From an uncultured Alphaproteobacteria bacterium (GTDB lineage Bacteria > Pseudomonadota > Alphaproteobacteria > CALKHQ01), in the NCBI GenBank assembly GCA_937988735.1, contig CALKHQ010000159.1:1-8733 (forward strand): a DNA stretch of 8,733 nt, given 5' to 3'. Below, piece by piece: positions 1 to 7,087 of this stretch (its first letter is position 1; every line of letters begins with the position of its first letter). Both the position numbers and the translations under genes were made by a program. Under the pieces are notes generated by a model. The model was not told the DNA's origin. It did not search any database and worked only from the letters and a program-made list of their open reading frames with translations.

Positions 1-1627
1 CCTCGCTGTCCAGCGAGGCCGTCGCCTCGTCGAGGATCAGGATCGGCGCATCCTTCAGCAGCACGCGGGCGATGGCGACCCGCTGGCGCTGGCCGCCGGA
101 GAGCTTGACCCCGCGGTCGCCGACATGGGCGCGGTAAGCGGTCCGGCCTTCGCTGTCGGCAAGCCCGGCGATGAAGCCGTGCGCCTCGGCAAGCTCCGCC
201 GCGCGCTCGATCTCCGCCTGCGTCGCATCCGGCCGGCCGTAGCGGATATTGTCGCCGACCGAGCGGTGCAGCAGCGACACCTCCTGGGTGATGACGCCGA
301 TGCTGCCGCGCAGGCTTGCCCGGGTCACCTCGCGGATGTCCTGCCCGTCGATCCGGATCGCGCCGGACTCGATCTCGAACAGGCGCAGCAGCAGGCTCAC
401 CAGCGTCGTCTTGCCGGCGCCGGACGGTCCGACGAGGCCGATCTTCTCGCCCGGCCGCACGGTCAGCGACAGGTCGCGGATCACCCGCTGCTCGGGGCGG
501 TAGCCGAATTCGACCCCCTCGAAGCGGATCTCGCCGCCGGCGACGACCAGCGGCTTCGCGTCCGGCCGGTCCACGATCCGGGGCGGCGTGGTGATCACCG
601 GCATGGCGTCGCGGATCACGCCGACCGCCTGGAATACCTGGTGCCCCATCTGCAGGAATGCTCGGCCGTTGGGCGCGATCCGCTGCACCACGGCGACCGC
701 GGCGACGAAGTCGCCGGTGGTGACGAAGCCGGCAACCAGGCCCCACAGGCCGATGCCGAACGTCGCGAGCCACAGCAGGACGTTGATCAGCACCACCGCG
801 ATGTCGCTGGTGAGGAAGATGCGGCGCTCGCTGTGCTGGGTGTCGATGGTGTCGGTCAGCACGCGGCGCATGGCGCCCGCCTCGCTGTCCTCGGCGGCGA
901 ACAGCTTCACCATCTGGATGTTGGAATAGACGTCGGTCATCGCGCCGACGACGACGCTGCGCGCCCGGGCGGCGCTGCGCGAGCGCCGGGCGAAGTGCGG
1001 CACCACCACCACCGCCAGCGCGATGTTGGCGAGAATCCAGCCCAGAACCGGCAGCGCGAGCGGCCACGACAGGACGGCGAGCAGCCCGAGCGCCCCGACG
1101 AACTGGATGAGGAAGCCCGGCAGGCCCTGCACCGCGACCACGATCTGCTGCTGGATCGCGTGCGCGACCTGGGCGATGCGGGTGGCGACCTGGCCGGCGA
1201 ACAGGTCGTGGAAGAAGGCGAGATCCTGCCGCTCCACCGCCTTGTGCCCCTGCCACTGCATCGCCGCCGGCATGCACACCGCCAGCGCCTGGGAGGTCAG
1301 GACGTTGGCGACGAAGGAGAACAGCGGCGTCACCGGGAACAGCAGCAGGCCGAGCACCACCAGCAGCGGCCAGTCCTCCGCGAGGAAGGCCGTCGCCCCT
1401 TGCGCCACGACCCCGTCCACCACCACCGCGAGGCCCCAGATCACCGCGAGGTTGATGCCCTCCACCACAATGCCGAGCAGCGCGATCGCCACCAGCACGC
1501 CGCGGAACATCCGCGCGAAGTGCAGCAGCAGCGCGAACGGCCCGCCCGATGGCAGCGGCCGGTAGGGAATGTCCAGCGGCCGGATCAGGGTCTCGAACGG
1601 CCGGTAGACGAGATCGGCAAACGACAT
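1..1627 (-). CDS. MsbA-like ABC exporter, fused TMD-NBD (partial, C-terminus cut off)
   Basis: An inner-membrane ATP-driven exporter half-transporter that would act as a dimer; the substrate is unknown (lipid, drug or peptide are all possible). The frame runs from ATG 1627 to the window edge with no stop: 542 codons, against about 600 for the family. Hydrophobic segments near residues 40-65, 86-110, 168-212 (two helices) and 273-315 (two helices) form the six-helix domain. The ATPase domain follows: Walker A GPSGAGKT at 400-407, Q-loop in 'GVITQEVSLL', signature LSGGQRQR at 509-516, Walker B ILILDEA with D533 and E534, and D-loop ASLD at 538-541. Only the H-switch and the C-terminal tail lie beyond the edge. 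No strong Shine-Dalgarno precedes the ATG. Upstream are intergenic repeats and a terminator for the neighbouring gene, so it probably has its own promoter. Family assignment is firm; substrate is not. Confidence 0.93.
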   Translation of the reverse strand, partial: MSFADLVYRPFETLIRPLDIPYRPLPSGGPFALLLHFARMFRGVLVAIALLGIVVEGINLAVIWGLAVVVDGVVAQGATAFLAEDWPLLVVLGLLLFPVTPLFSFVANVLTSQALAVCMPAAMQWQGHKAVERQDLAFFHDLFAGQVATRIAQVAHAIQQQIVVAVQGLPGFLIQFVGALGLLAVLSWPLALPVLGWILANIALAVVVVPHFARRSRSAARARSVVVGAMTDVYSNIQMVKLFAAEDSEAGAMRRVLTDTIDTQHSERRIFLTSDIAVVLINVLLWLATFGIGLWGLVAGFVTTGDFVAAVAVVQRIAPNGRAFLQMGHQVFQAVGVIRDAMPVITTPPRIVDRPDAKPLVVAGGEIRFEGVEFGYRPEQRVIRDLSLTVRPGEKIGLVGPSGAGKTTLVSLLLRLFEIESGAIRIDGQDIREVTRASLRGSIGVITQEVSLLHRSVGDNIRYGRPDATQAEIERAAELAEAHGFIAGLADSEGRTAYRAHVGDRGVKLSGGQRQRVAIARVLLKDAPILILDEATASLDSE

Positions 1628-1696
1628 GGCAACCCCGGTCCGGAGGGGCGACGAAAGCAGGCGACGGGAACAAGGTAGTACAACGCCGCCCGACTA

Positions 1697-1776
1697 CCCC
1701 CCCCTCTCCCCTTGCGGAAGAGGTTGCGCAGCCTTGCCCCGCCTCAGCGCGCCGCAGGCGAAGCCCGGTGAGGGGG
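1697..1776. repeat. Palindromic intergenic repeat, copy A
   Basis: The ends read CCCCCCTCTCCCC and GGTGAGGGGGG, which pair imperfectly, and an inner inverted repeat (cgcct / aggcg at 1740-1744 and 1756-1760) lies between them. This layout is typical of short dispersed intergenic palindromes in high-GC alphaproteobacteria. No protein is supported here. Copy number in the genome cannot be judged from this window. Confidence 0.6.
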
Positions 1777-1809
1777 GCGCGCGCCGCAGGGCCGCGCCTG
1801 TCGGCGGAT

Positions 1810-1899
1810 CCCCCTCATCCACCTGCGGCTACGCTCCGCTTCGCCTCGCGAAGCCTCCGCATCCTTCTCCCGCAGGGGGAGAAGGTGGGCCGGTGCGAG
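1810..1899. repeat. Palindromic intergenic repeat, copy B
   Basis: A second element directly follows copy A. It contains two perfect hairpins: gcttcgc / gcgaagc (1838-1844 with 1848-1854) and ccttctccc / gggagaagg (1863-1871 with 1877-1885, 5-nt loop). The second matches the CCTTCTCCC-type palindrome seen between genes in many alphaproteobacteria. It lies in the 373-bp gap between the exporter gene and the oxidoreductase terminator and may also affect 3' ends of transcripts. Confidence 0.6.
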
Positions 1900-1908
1900 G
1901 GGAGAAGG

Positions 1909-1940
1909 AAAAGGGGCCGCCCGTCGTTCGGGGCGGCCCC
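1909..1940 (-). terminator. Intrinsic terminator of the oxidoreductase gene
   Basis: A perfect 10-bp GC stem (1913-1922 pairs with 1931-1940, 8-nt loop) is followed directly, on the minus strand, by TTTTCC (complement of AAAA at 1909-1912). It lies about 60 bp after the stop of the minus-strand oxidoreductase. It should separate that gene from the exporter gene further downstream on the same strand. Confidence 0.8.
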
Positions 1941-2000
1941 TGGGATCAGCCCTTCGGCGACTGCTTCGGCCCCGGCATCATGTCGCCGGGAAACCGGGGG

Positions 2001-3017
2001 TCAGCTGTTGGCGGCCTTCCACACCGCGTCGAGGATGGACTGGGTGCGGAACGTCGCGTCGACGTAGGCGGCCTGGAGCGCCTGGTCCTTCGACGCCGCG
2101 AGGTCGGCGAAGTCATCGCACATCAGCACGTGCTGGCCGAGCTTCGCGGGTACCTCGATCTCCGTGAAGCCCTTGCGGGTAGTGACGCCGCTGCGGTGAA
2201 CGTAGCGCGGCAGCATGTCGGGGTTCTGGAACGCGAGGCTGTCGTGCACGTCGAGCACGAAGTCGTCCATCTCGATCGCGCCCTTCGTGCCGAGAAGGTC
2301 GAGGTCCATGATCAGCGACCCGGCCGTCCAGCCCGCGTCGAAGGTCGAGACCTCGCCGCTGTCGAAGGCGACCAGCGCTATCATGCGGACGACGGCCCCG
2401 GTCTCCGGGTCGCGGTCGGCGACCGCTGTGACCCTGGAGATGGCGCCCTTCGGCTGCAGATACTCCACCATCGCGCGGGCCGAATACCAGGCGAGGTCGC
2501 CCAGCGCGCCGGTCGGCTCCTGCTTCGGGTCGAAGCGGATGTTCGTCTTGTCCTCGAACGGGAAGTAGAACTTGGTGTGCAGCGAGCGCGGCGTGCCGAT
2601 CTTCTCCGGGATCGCGGCCTTGATCGCGGCGGTGCGGGGATGGTGGACGAAGTGGGTAGCGTCCATGAAGATCAGCCCCTTGGCCGCGGCGGCGTCCGCC
2701 ATCCGTTTCACCGAGGCCGCGTCGGTGAACGGCTTGTCCACCAGGATGTGCTTGCCGGCCTCGACCGCGGCGAGCGCGATCTCCTCCTTCGCATTCGTCG
2801 GGGTGGCGACGTAGACGGCGTCGATGTCGGAGCGGGCAATCAGCGCCTTCCAGCCGTCCACGGGCTCGCCGCCGTACTGGTCGGTGAAGGCCTTCGCCCG
2901 CTCCAGGCTGCGGCTGGAGACGGCGCCGAGCCGGCTCTTCTCCGCGCGGGCGAGGCCGCCGGCCACCACGCCTGCGATGAAGCCGGTGCCGACGATGCCG
3001 TAGCTGAACTTGGTCAT
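2001..3017 (-). CDS. Gfo/Idh/MocA family NAD(P)-dependent oxidoreductase
   Basis: A 338-residue cytosolic dehydrogenase expected to interconvert an alcohol and a ketone on a sugar, cyclitol or related polyol using NAD(P). The N-terminal Rossmann fold starts with GIVGTGFIA (residues 7-15). The family's EKP motif appears as DKP (94-96), keeping the key lysine. The usual His in the 'ATP-N-x-x-H' stretch is replaced: here it reads ATPTNAKEE. The C-terminal domain has HHPRT (125-129) and GALGDLAWY (170-178). From memory these two motifs place it nearer the dihydrodiol-dehydrogenase-like branch (plant At4g09670-type proteins) than inositol 2-dehydrogenase. Length is normal. The ATG at 3017 is preceded by GGAGG at 3029-3033. 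It is divergent from the aminotransferase gene and ends at a clear terminator. Family is certain; substrate is unknown. Confidence 0.93.
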   Translation of the reverse strand: MTKFSYGIVGTGFIAGVVAGGLARAEKSRLGAVSSRSLERAKAFTDQYGGEPVDGWKALIARSDIDAVYVATPTNAKEEIALAAVEAGKHILVDKPFTDAASVKRMADAAAAKGLIFMDATHFVHHPRTAAIKAAIPEKIGTPRSLHTKFYFPFEDKTNIRFDPKQEPTGALGDLAWYSARAMVEYLQPKGAISRVTAVADRDPETGAVVRMIALVAFDSGEVSTFDAGWTAGSLIMDLDLLGTKGAIEMDDFVLDVHDSLAFQNPDMLPRYVHRSGVTTRKGFTEIEVPAKLGQHVLMCDDFADLAASKDQALQAAYVDATFRTQSILDAVWKAANS

Positions 3018-3060
3018 TGTGCGTTTCCCCTCCGTGACGTTGGTGCGACTGATGGCGCCC

Positions 3061-3088
3061 TACATAGCAGAAACCGGCTGCAGCCCAA
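3061..3088 (-). promoter_or_regulatory. Possible promoter of the oxidoreductase gene
   Basis: Read on the minus strand, TTGGGC (3083-3088) and TATGTA (3061-3066) are separated by 16 bp and would give a leader of about 40 nt before the ATG at 3017. The match to a housekeeping-sigma promoter is only partial. It is the best candidate seen in the divergent 226-bp intergenic region. Confidence 0.3.
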
Positions 3089-3141
3089 GGGGCTAGCGCC
3101 AGCGGCGGCCGCATGGCAGGGTCGCGGCCGTGCGGGAAAGG

Positions 3142-3167
3142 CCGGCGCCGTCCGCGGGCGGCGCCGG
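3142..3167 (+). other. GC-rich hairpin in the leader of the aminotransferase gene
   Basis: A perfect 9-bp stem (ccggcgccg 3142-3150 with cggcgccgg 3159-3167, 8-nt loop), followed by a weaker 6-bp stem (acgggc 3172-3177 with gcccgt 3189-3194). Both lie between the divergent starts and would be in the 5' leader if transcription begins upstream of 3142. No T-run follows, so it is not a standard terminator. In such GC-rich DNA it may be chance. Confidence 0.35.
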
Positions 3168-3228
3168 GTGCACGGGCCGAGGCCGGAAGCCCGTCCCGCC
3201 GCAAACGGAATTCCGGCCGTCTTCGGGG

Positions 3229-3235
3229 GGAGGAG
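3229..3235 (+). promoter_or_regulatory. Ribosome binding site that fixes the aminotransferase start
   Basis: GGAGGAG at 3229-3235 sits 8 nt before ATG 3244. It supports this start over the in-frame GTG at 3130, which would add 38 low-complexity residues unlike the family's N-terminus. Confidence 0.8.
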
Positions 3236-3243
3236 CAACGGCC

Positions 3244-4491
3244 ATGTATGTGGTAGGCGAGGAAGAGATCGAGGCGCTGGCGCGGGTGATCCGATCCGGC
3301 GCGCTGTTCCGCTATGGCGTCGGCGGCGAGTGCGACCGCTTCGAGCAGCGCTATGCGGAATGGCTGGGCACGCGGCACGTGGCGCTGACGGTCAGCGGCA
3401 CCTTCGCGCTGACCGCCTCGCTGATCGCGCTGGGCATCGGGCCGGGCGACGAGGTGCTGGTGCCCGCCCACACCTACATGGCCACCGCCACCGCGGTGCT
3501 CGCCGCCGGCGCGATCCCGGTGATCGTGGACGTGGACGAGTCGATCACCATCGACCCGGACGCGGTCGAGGACGCGATCGGCCCGCGGACGAAGGCGGTG
3601 ATCCCGGTGCACATGTGGGGCGCCGCCTGCAACATGGATGCGATCATGCGCGTGGCGCGCCGCCACGGACTGAAGGTGATCGAGGACACCTGCCAGGGGG
3701 TCGGCGGCGGCTACGAGGGCCGGAAGCTTGGCACCATCGGCGACATCGGCGCCTTCAGCTTCAACTACTACAAGAACATGACCGCCGGCGAAGGCGGCGC
3801 GATCTGCACCGCCGACGACCGGCTGGCGGAGCGGGCGCGCTGCGCCATCGACCCCTGCCACTACTACTGGACCGGGCGCGCCGACGACCAGAAGCCCTTC
3901 GCCCACAACGGCGGCCGCGCGTCGGAGCTGGTCGGCGCGATGCTGAACGTCCAGCTCGACCGGATCGACGGCATCATCGAGGCGATGCGCGCCGAGCGCC
4001 GGCGGGTGCTCGAAGGCACCAAGCACCTGGGCAACCTCGGGCTCCGGCCCTCGCCGATGCACAGCCCCGACTACGACTGCGCCGCGCATGCGATGTTCCT
4101 GCTGCCGTCGGCGAAGGCCGCCGAGGATTTCGTCGCGGTGTTCCCCAGCGTCATCGTCGGCAAGACCGGCCGCCACAACTACACCGAGTGGGACCAGGTG
4201 CTGATGGGCGAAGGCGCTGCCCATCCGGCGATGAACCCCTACCGGATGAAGGAGAACGAGGGCTGCCGGCGCGCCTACTCGCGGGACATGTGCGCCCGGT
4301 CGCTGGAGATCCTGGACCGCACGGTGATGGTGCCGATGCACCCGAACCACGGTGACGCCGAGATCGAGGCGATCATCCACAACATCGACGCCGCCGCGCG
4401 CGTGGCGCTGGGCGACCTCGCCCGCGAGGAGGCGCAGGTGCGCCCGGTCGGCCGCCTCGACGCGCAGAAGTTCGACATGGCGACGGAGTGA
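3244..4491 (+). CDS. DegT/DnrJ/EryC1/StrS family PLP-dependent aminotransferase
   Basis: A 415-residue fold-type-I PLP enzyme expected to transaminate a keto-sugar, keto-cyclitol or similar ketone, with glutamate or glutamine as the likely amino donor. Visible marks: GDEVLVPAHTYMATATAVL (cofactor-binding N-terminal part), EDTCQ at 147-151 (Asp to the pyridine nitrogen, Gln stacking side), and FSFNYYKN with the Schiff-base lysine at K177, followed by the family's GEGGA. All key residues are present, so it should be a true aminotransferase rather than a lysine-less dehydratase homologue. Length is normal. The C-terminal substrate region (RHNYTEWDQVLMGEG, MNPYRMKENEG) is distinctive and I cannot tie it to a characterised enzyme. 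It is divergent from the Gfo/Idh/MocA gene; the same pairing occurs in kanosamine synthesis (NtdC/NtdA), offered only as an analogy. Its stop overlaps the start of the next gene. Confidence 0.93.
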   Translation: MYVVGEEEIEALARVIRSGALFRYGVGGECDRFEQRYAEWLGTRHVALTVSGTFALTASLIALGIGPGDEVLVPAHTYMATATAVLAAGAIPVIVDVDESITIDPDAVEDAIGPRTKAVIPVHMWGAACNMDAIMRVARRHGLKVIEDTCQGVGGGYEGRKLGTIGDIGAFSFNYYKNMTAGEGGAICTADDRLAERARCAIDPCHYYWTGRADDQKPFAHNGGRASELVGAMLNVQLDRIDGIIEAMRAERRRVLEGTKHLGNLGLRPSPMHSPDYDCAAHAMFLLPSAKAAEDFVAVFPSVIVGKTGRHNYTEWDQVLMGEGAAHPAMNPYRMKENEGCRRAYSRDMCARSLEILDRTVMVPMHPNHGDAEIEAIIHNIDAAARVALGDLAREEAQVRPVGRLDAQKFDMATE

Positions 4492-5315
4492 CACCGGCCG
4501 GGCAGGAGACGTCGCCGATCGGCGACGACGACGTCCGACGCTTCATCGCCGACGGCTTCCTGCGGCTGGATGCAGCCTTTCCCCGTGCGGTGGCGGACGC
4601 GGGCCGGGCGATCCTGTGGCAGGCGACCGGCTGCAATCCTGCCGACCCCGCCACCTGGATCCGGCCCGTGATCCGCCTGGGCGAGCACGGCGAGCCGCCG
4701 TTTGCCGCAGCGGCCACCGCGCCGCGGCTGGTGGCGGCGCTCGACCGCCTGGTCGGCCGCGGCCGCTGGCTGCCGCGCCGGAGCCTCGGGACATTCCCGG
4801 TCCGCTTTCCCGGCGGCGATCCCGGCGACACCGGCTGGCATGTCGATGCGAGCTTTCCCGGCGACGACCCGTCCGACTATGCCGGCTGGCGGGTCAACGT
4901 CGCCTCGCGCGGGCGGGCACTGCTGATGCTGTTCCTGTTCTCGGACGTGGGCGAAGACGACGCACCGACGCGGATCCGGGTAGGCTCGCATCGCGACGTC
5001 GCCCGCCTCCTCGCCCCCGCCGGGGAGGCCGGCCTCGGCTTCATGGAGCTTGCCGCCCGGCTGGACGCGACGGCGGAGCGGCCGACGGCGCTGGCGACGG
5101 GGCTCGCCGGCACCGTTTACCTGTGTCACCCGTTCCTCGTCCATGCCGCCCAACCCCATCGCGGCCGCACGCCGCGATTCCTCGCCCAGCCGCCGTTGCT
5201 GCCGGCAGAGCCGATCCGCCCCCACCGCGACGACGGCGCGTATTCGCCGGTCGAGCAGGCGATCCGCGAGGCGCTGGCGGACGACGGCGGAGCCGACGCG
5301 CTTCCCGGCGGCTAG
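4488..5315 (+). CDS. PhyH-type Fe(II)/2-oxoglutarate-dependent oxygenase
   Basis: A 275-residue cytosolic oxygenase of the phytanoyl-CoA dioxygenase superfamily, expected to hydroxylate a small molecule while decarboxylating 2-oxoglutarate. The iron-binding HxD is in WHVDASF (H118, D120). The distal histidine lies in 'LCHPFLVHAAQPHRG', most probably H219, with H214 as the alternative. Arginines shortly after (R225, R227, R230) are candidates for 2-oxoglutarate binding. There is no signal peptide or membrane segment. The GTG start at 4488 overlaps the aminotransferase TGA (GTGA), with GGAG right against it, so translation is probably coupled to the gene before it. This makes action in the same pathway likely. 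The substrate is unknown; the family also includes ectoine hydroxylase and many natural-product enzymes. Confidence 0.85.
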   Translation: MTPAGQETSPIGDDDVRRFIADGFLRLDAAFPRAVADAGRAILWQATGCNPADPATWIRPVIRLGEHGEPPFAAAATAPRLVAALDRLVGRGRWLPRRSLGTFPVRFPGGDPGDTGWHVDASFPGDDPSDYAGWRVNVASRGRALLMLFLFSDVGEDDAPTRIRVGSHRDVARLLAPAGEAGLGFMELAARLDATAERPTALATGLAGTVYLCHPFLVHAAQPHRGRTPRFLAQPPLLPAEPIRPHRDDGAYSPVEQAIREALADDGGADALPGG

Positions 5316-5384
5316 AGCCGGCAAGCGACGCCGGAGACGGAGGGTGGCGAAAGCCGCCTCACGGGAGCGTCCGCCGTCGATCCC

Positions 5385-5421
5385 CTCCCTCCGGCCTCCC
5401 CCGTGCCGGGAGAGGGAGTCA
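5385..5421. repeat. Degenerate intergenic palindrome between convergent genes
   Basis: An imperfect inverted repeat (ctccctccggc ... gccgggagagggag) in the 127-bp spacer between the oxygenase and livH stops. It looks like a decayed relative of the elements at 1697-1899. It could act as a two-way transcript end, but there is no clear T-run on either strand. Confidence 0.45.
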
Positions 5422-5442
5422 CGACGACGTTGCTGGAACGGG

Positions 5443-6330
5443 TCAGAACACCCGGCCGCGGAACAGGCCGGAGGGGCGGACGATCAGCATCACCACCATG
5501 ATCGCGAAGGCGACGCCGGTCTTGTAGCTCGGCTCGAGCAGCGGCGCGGTTCCAAACCAGGGGTAGGCGGAGAGCTCCTCGGCCAGCCCGATCACCATGC
5601 CGCCGGCTATGGCGCCGTACGGCCGGCCGATCCCGCCGAGGATGGCGGCGGCGAACACCGGCAGCAGCAGGTCCCAGCCCATGTAGCTGTCGAGCTCGGT
5701 GTCCATGCCGAGGAAGATGCCCCCGGCCGCGGCCAGCGCGGCGCCGAGGACCCACGTCCACAGCACCACCCGCTCGGTGTCGATGCCGGAAACGCGGGCC
5801 AGCGCCGGGTCGTCGCTCATCGCCCGCATCGCCTTGCCGATCCGGGTGCGGGTGAGGAACAGGTGCATGGCGACGACCAGCGCCGCCGCGACCCCGATGA
5901 TCACGATGTGGCGCTCGAGGATGCGCAGCGGGGCCAGCGCCTCGATCGGGCGCTGGATGCCGCGGCTGTAGGAGGCCACGTCCACGCCCCAGATGAGCTG
6001 CACCGCCGAGCGGACCATCAGCGCGACGCCGAAGGAGGCGATGACGACGATGATCGTCGGCCGGGCGCGGAACGGCCTGTAGAAGGCGCGGTCGATGCCG
6101 ACGGCGATGGCGGCGGTAGCGACCATGGCGAACGGCAGTGCCACGATCACCGGCAGCCCGGCGGCGGTCACCCCCGTCAGCGCCAGATAGGCGCCGAGCG
6201 TCATCACGTCGCCGTGGGCGAAATGGGCGAAGCGCAGGATTCCGAACAGCAGCGACACGCCGATGGCGCCGAGCGTGTAGATGCTGCCGAGCACCAGCCC
6301 CGGGATCAGGTAGAAGTTGATGAACTCCAT
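5443..6330 (-). CDS. livH: LivH-type permease of a branched-chain amino acid (HAAT) ABC importer
   Basis: A 295-residue inner-membrane permease. It opens with GLVLGSIYTLGAIGVSLLFG and 'ILRFAHFAHGDVMTLGAY', the classic LivH start. Further hydrophobic helices follow, then the cytoplasmic ATPase-contact loop 'RTRIGKAMRAMSDDPALARV', the 'AAAILGGIGRPYGAIAGG' segment and a typical 'RPSGLFRGR' end. ATG 6330 was chosen because the family N-terminus begins there; the same frame extends upstream to 6456 but only antisense to livF. The livF stop is 19 bp upstream, so the two are co-transcribed. A LIV-type importer normally pairs LivH with LivM, and none is present here. Substrate could be branched-chain amino acids, amides, urea or other small solutes. 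Confidence 0.92.
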   Translation of the reverse strand: MEFINFYLIPGLVLGSIYTLGAIGVSLLFGILRFAHFAHGDVMTLGAYLALTGVTAAGLPVIVALPFAMVATAAIAVGIDRAFYRPFRARPTIIVVIASFGVALMVRSAVQLIWGVDVASYSRGIQRPIEALAPLRILERHIVIIGVAAALVVAMHLFLTRTRIGKAMRAMSDDPALARVSGIDTERVVLWTWVLGAALAAAGGIFLGMDTELDSYMGWDLLLPVFAAAILGGIGRPYGAIAGGMVIGLAEELSAYPWFGTAPLLEPSYKTGVAFAIMVVMLIVRPSGLFRGRVF

Positions 6331-6349
6331 CTCGGCCCCGCCCGCGCCC

Positions 6350-7087
6350 TCATCCGCCCAGGAAGGACTCGGCGACCTCGCGGTTCGCCAGCAGGTTGGC
6401 ACCGGTGTCGGTGAGCCGGTTGCGACCGTTGGCGAGCACGTAGCCGCGCTGGGCAATGGCGAGCGACTGCCGCGCGTTCTGCTCCACCATCAGCACGCCG
6501 ATCCCTTCGCGGTTGACGGCGACGATCCGCTCGAAGATCTCGTCCATCACCTTCGGGCTGAGGCCGGCCGTCGGCTCGTCGAGCATCAGCAGCCGGGGCT
6601 CCACCATCAGCGCGCGCCCGATCGCCACCATCTGCCGCTGGCCGCCGGAAAGCTCGCCCGCCGGCTGGCGCCGCTTCTCGGCCAGCGCCGGGAACAGGGC
6701 ATAGACCCGGTCCAGCGTCGCCCGGATCGGGTCGCGGCGCACGAAGGCGCCCATCTCCAGGTTCTCCTCGACCGTGAGGTTGGGGAACACGTTCCGCTCC
6801 TGCGGCACGAAGGCCATGCCGCGGCGGACCAGTGCCTGCGGCGGCAGCCCGGTGATGTCCTCGCCCCGGAACGCAACCCGGCCCGCCCGCAGGGTGACCA
6901 GGCCGAACATCGCCTTCATCGCGGTGGACTTGCCGGCGCCGTTGGGGCCGATGATCACCGTGATCTCCCCCGGCCACACCGCGATGTCCACGCCGTGCAG
7001 GATGTCCATCCCGCCGTAGCCGCCGACGAGACCGCAGGCGGCGAGCACCGGCTCCCCGTTGCCGGCGGTGGCCGCGGCGGTGCTCAT
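6350..7087 (-). CDS. livF: LivF-type ATP-binding protein of the HAAT ABC importer
   Basis: A 245-residue cytosolic ATPase that powers the importer as a partner of LivG. Walker A GPNGAGKS is at 47-54, the Q-loop is in FVPQERNVFPNLTV, signature LSGGQRQM at 146-153, and Walker B LLMLDEPTAGLSP with D170 and E171. The switch position reads MVEQNA (Q203), the Gln form common in LivF proteins. It ends EVAESFLGG as usual for the family. ATG 7087 overlaps the livG stop (ATGA), indicating translational coupling; no strong Shine-Dalgarno is needed or seen. The open frame extending further upstream is livG's antisense shadow, not an N-terminal fusion. Confidence 0.95.
   Translation of the reverse strand: MSTAAATAGNGEPVLAACGLVGGYGGMDILHGVDIAVWPGEITVIIGPNGAGKSTAMKAMFGLVTLRAGRVAFRGEDITGLPPQALVRRGMAFVPQERNVFPNLTVEENLEMGAFVRRDPIRATLDRVYALFPALAEKRRQPAGELSGGQRQMVAIGRALMVEPRLLMLDEPTAGLSPKVMDEIFERIVAVNREGIGVLMVEQNARQSLAIAQRGYVLANGRNRLTDTGANLLANREVAESFLGG

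Noticed and set aside
125..1678. A 517-codon open frame on the plus strand
   Set aside because: It is the antisense shadow of the ABC exporter, which has complete Walker A, signature and Walker B motifs on the minus strand.
1626..4355. A 909-codon open frame on the plus strand
   Set aside because: It runs antisense to the oxidoreductase and out of frame with the aminotransferase. Its translation is Arg/Gly/Ala-rich with no recognisable domain, as expected from GC-rich DNA opposite real genes.
2113..4494. A 793-codon open frame on the minus strand
   Set aside because: It overlaps the oxidoreductase in another frame and lies antisense to the aminotransferase. Its composition is low-complexity.
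5050..6414. A 454-codon plus-strand frame opposite livH
   Set aside because: It is a His/Asp/Arg-rich shadow of a clear membrane permease on the other strand.
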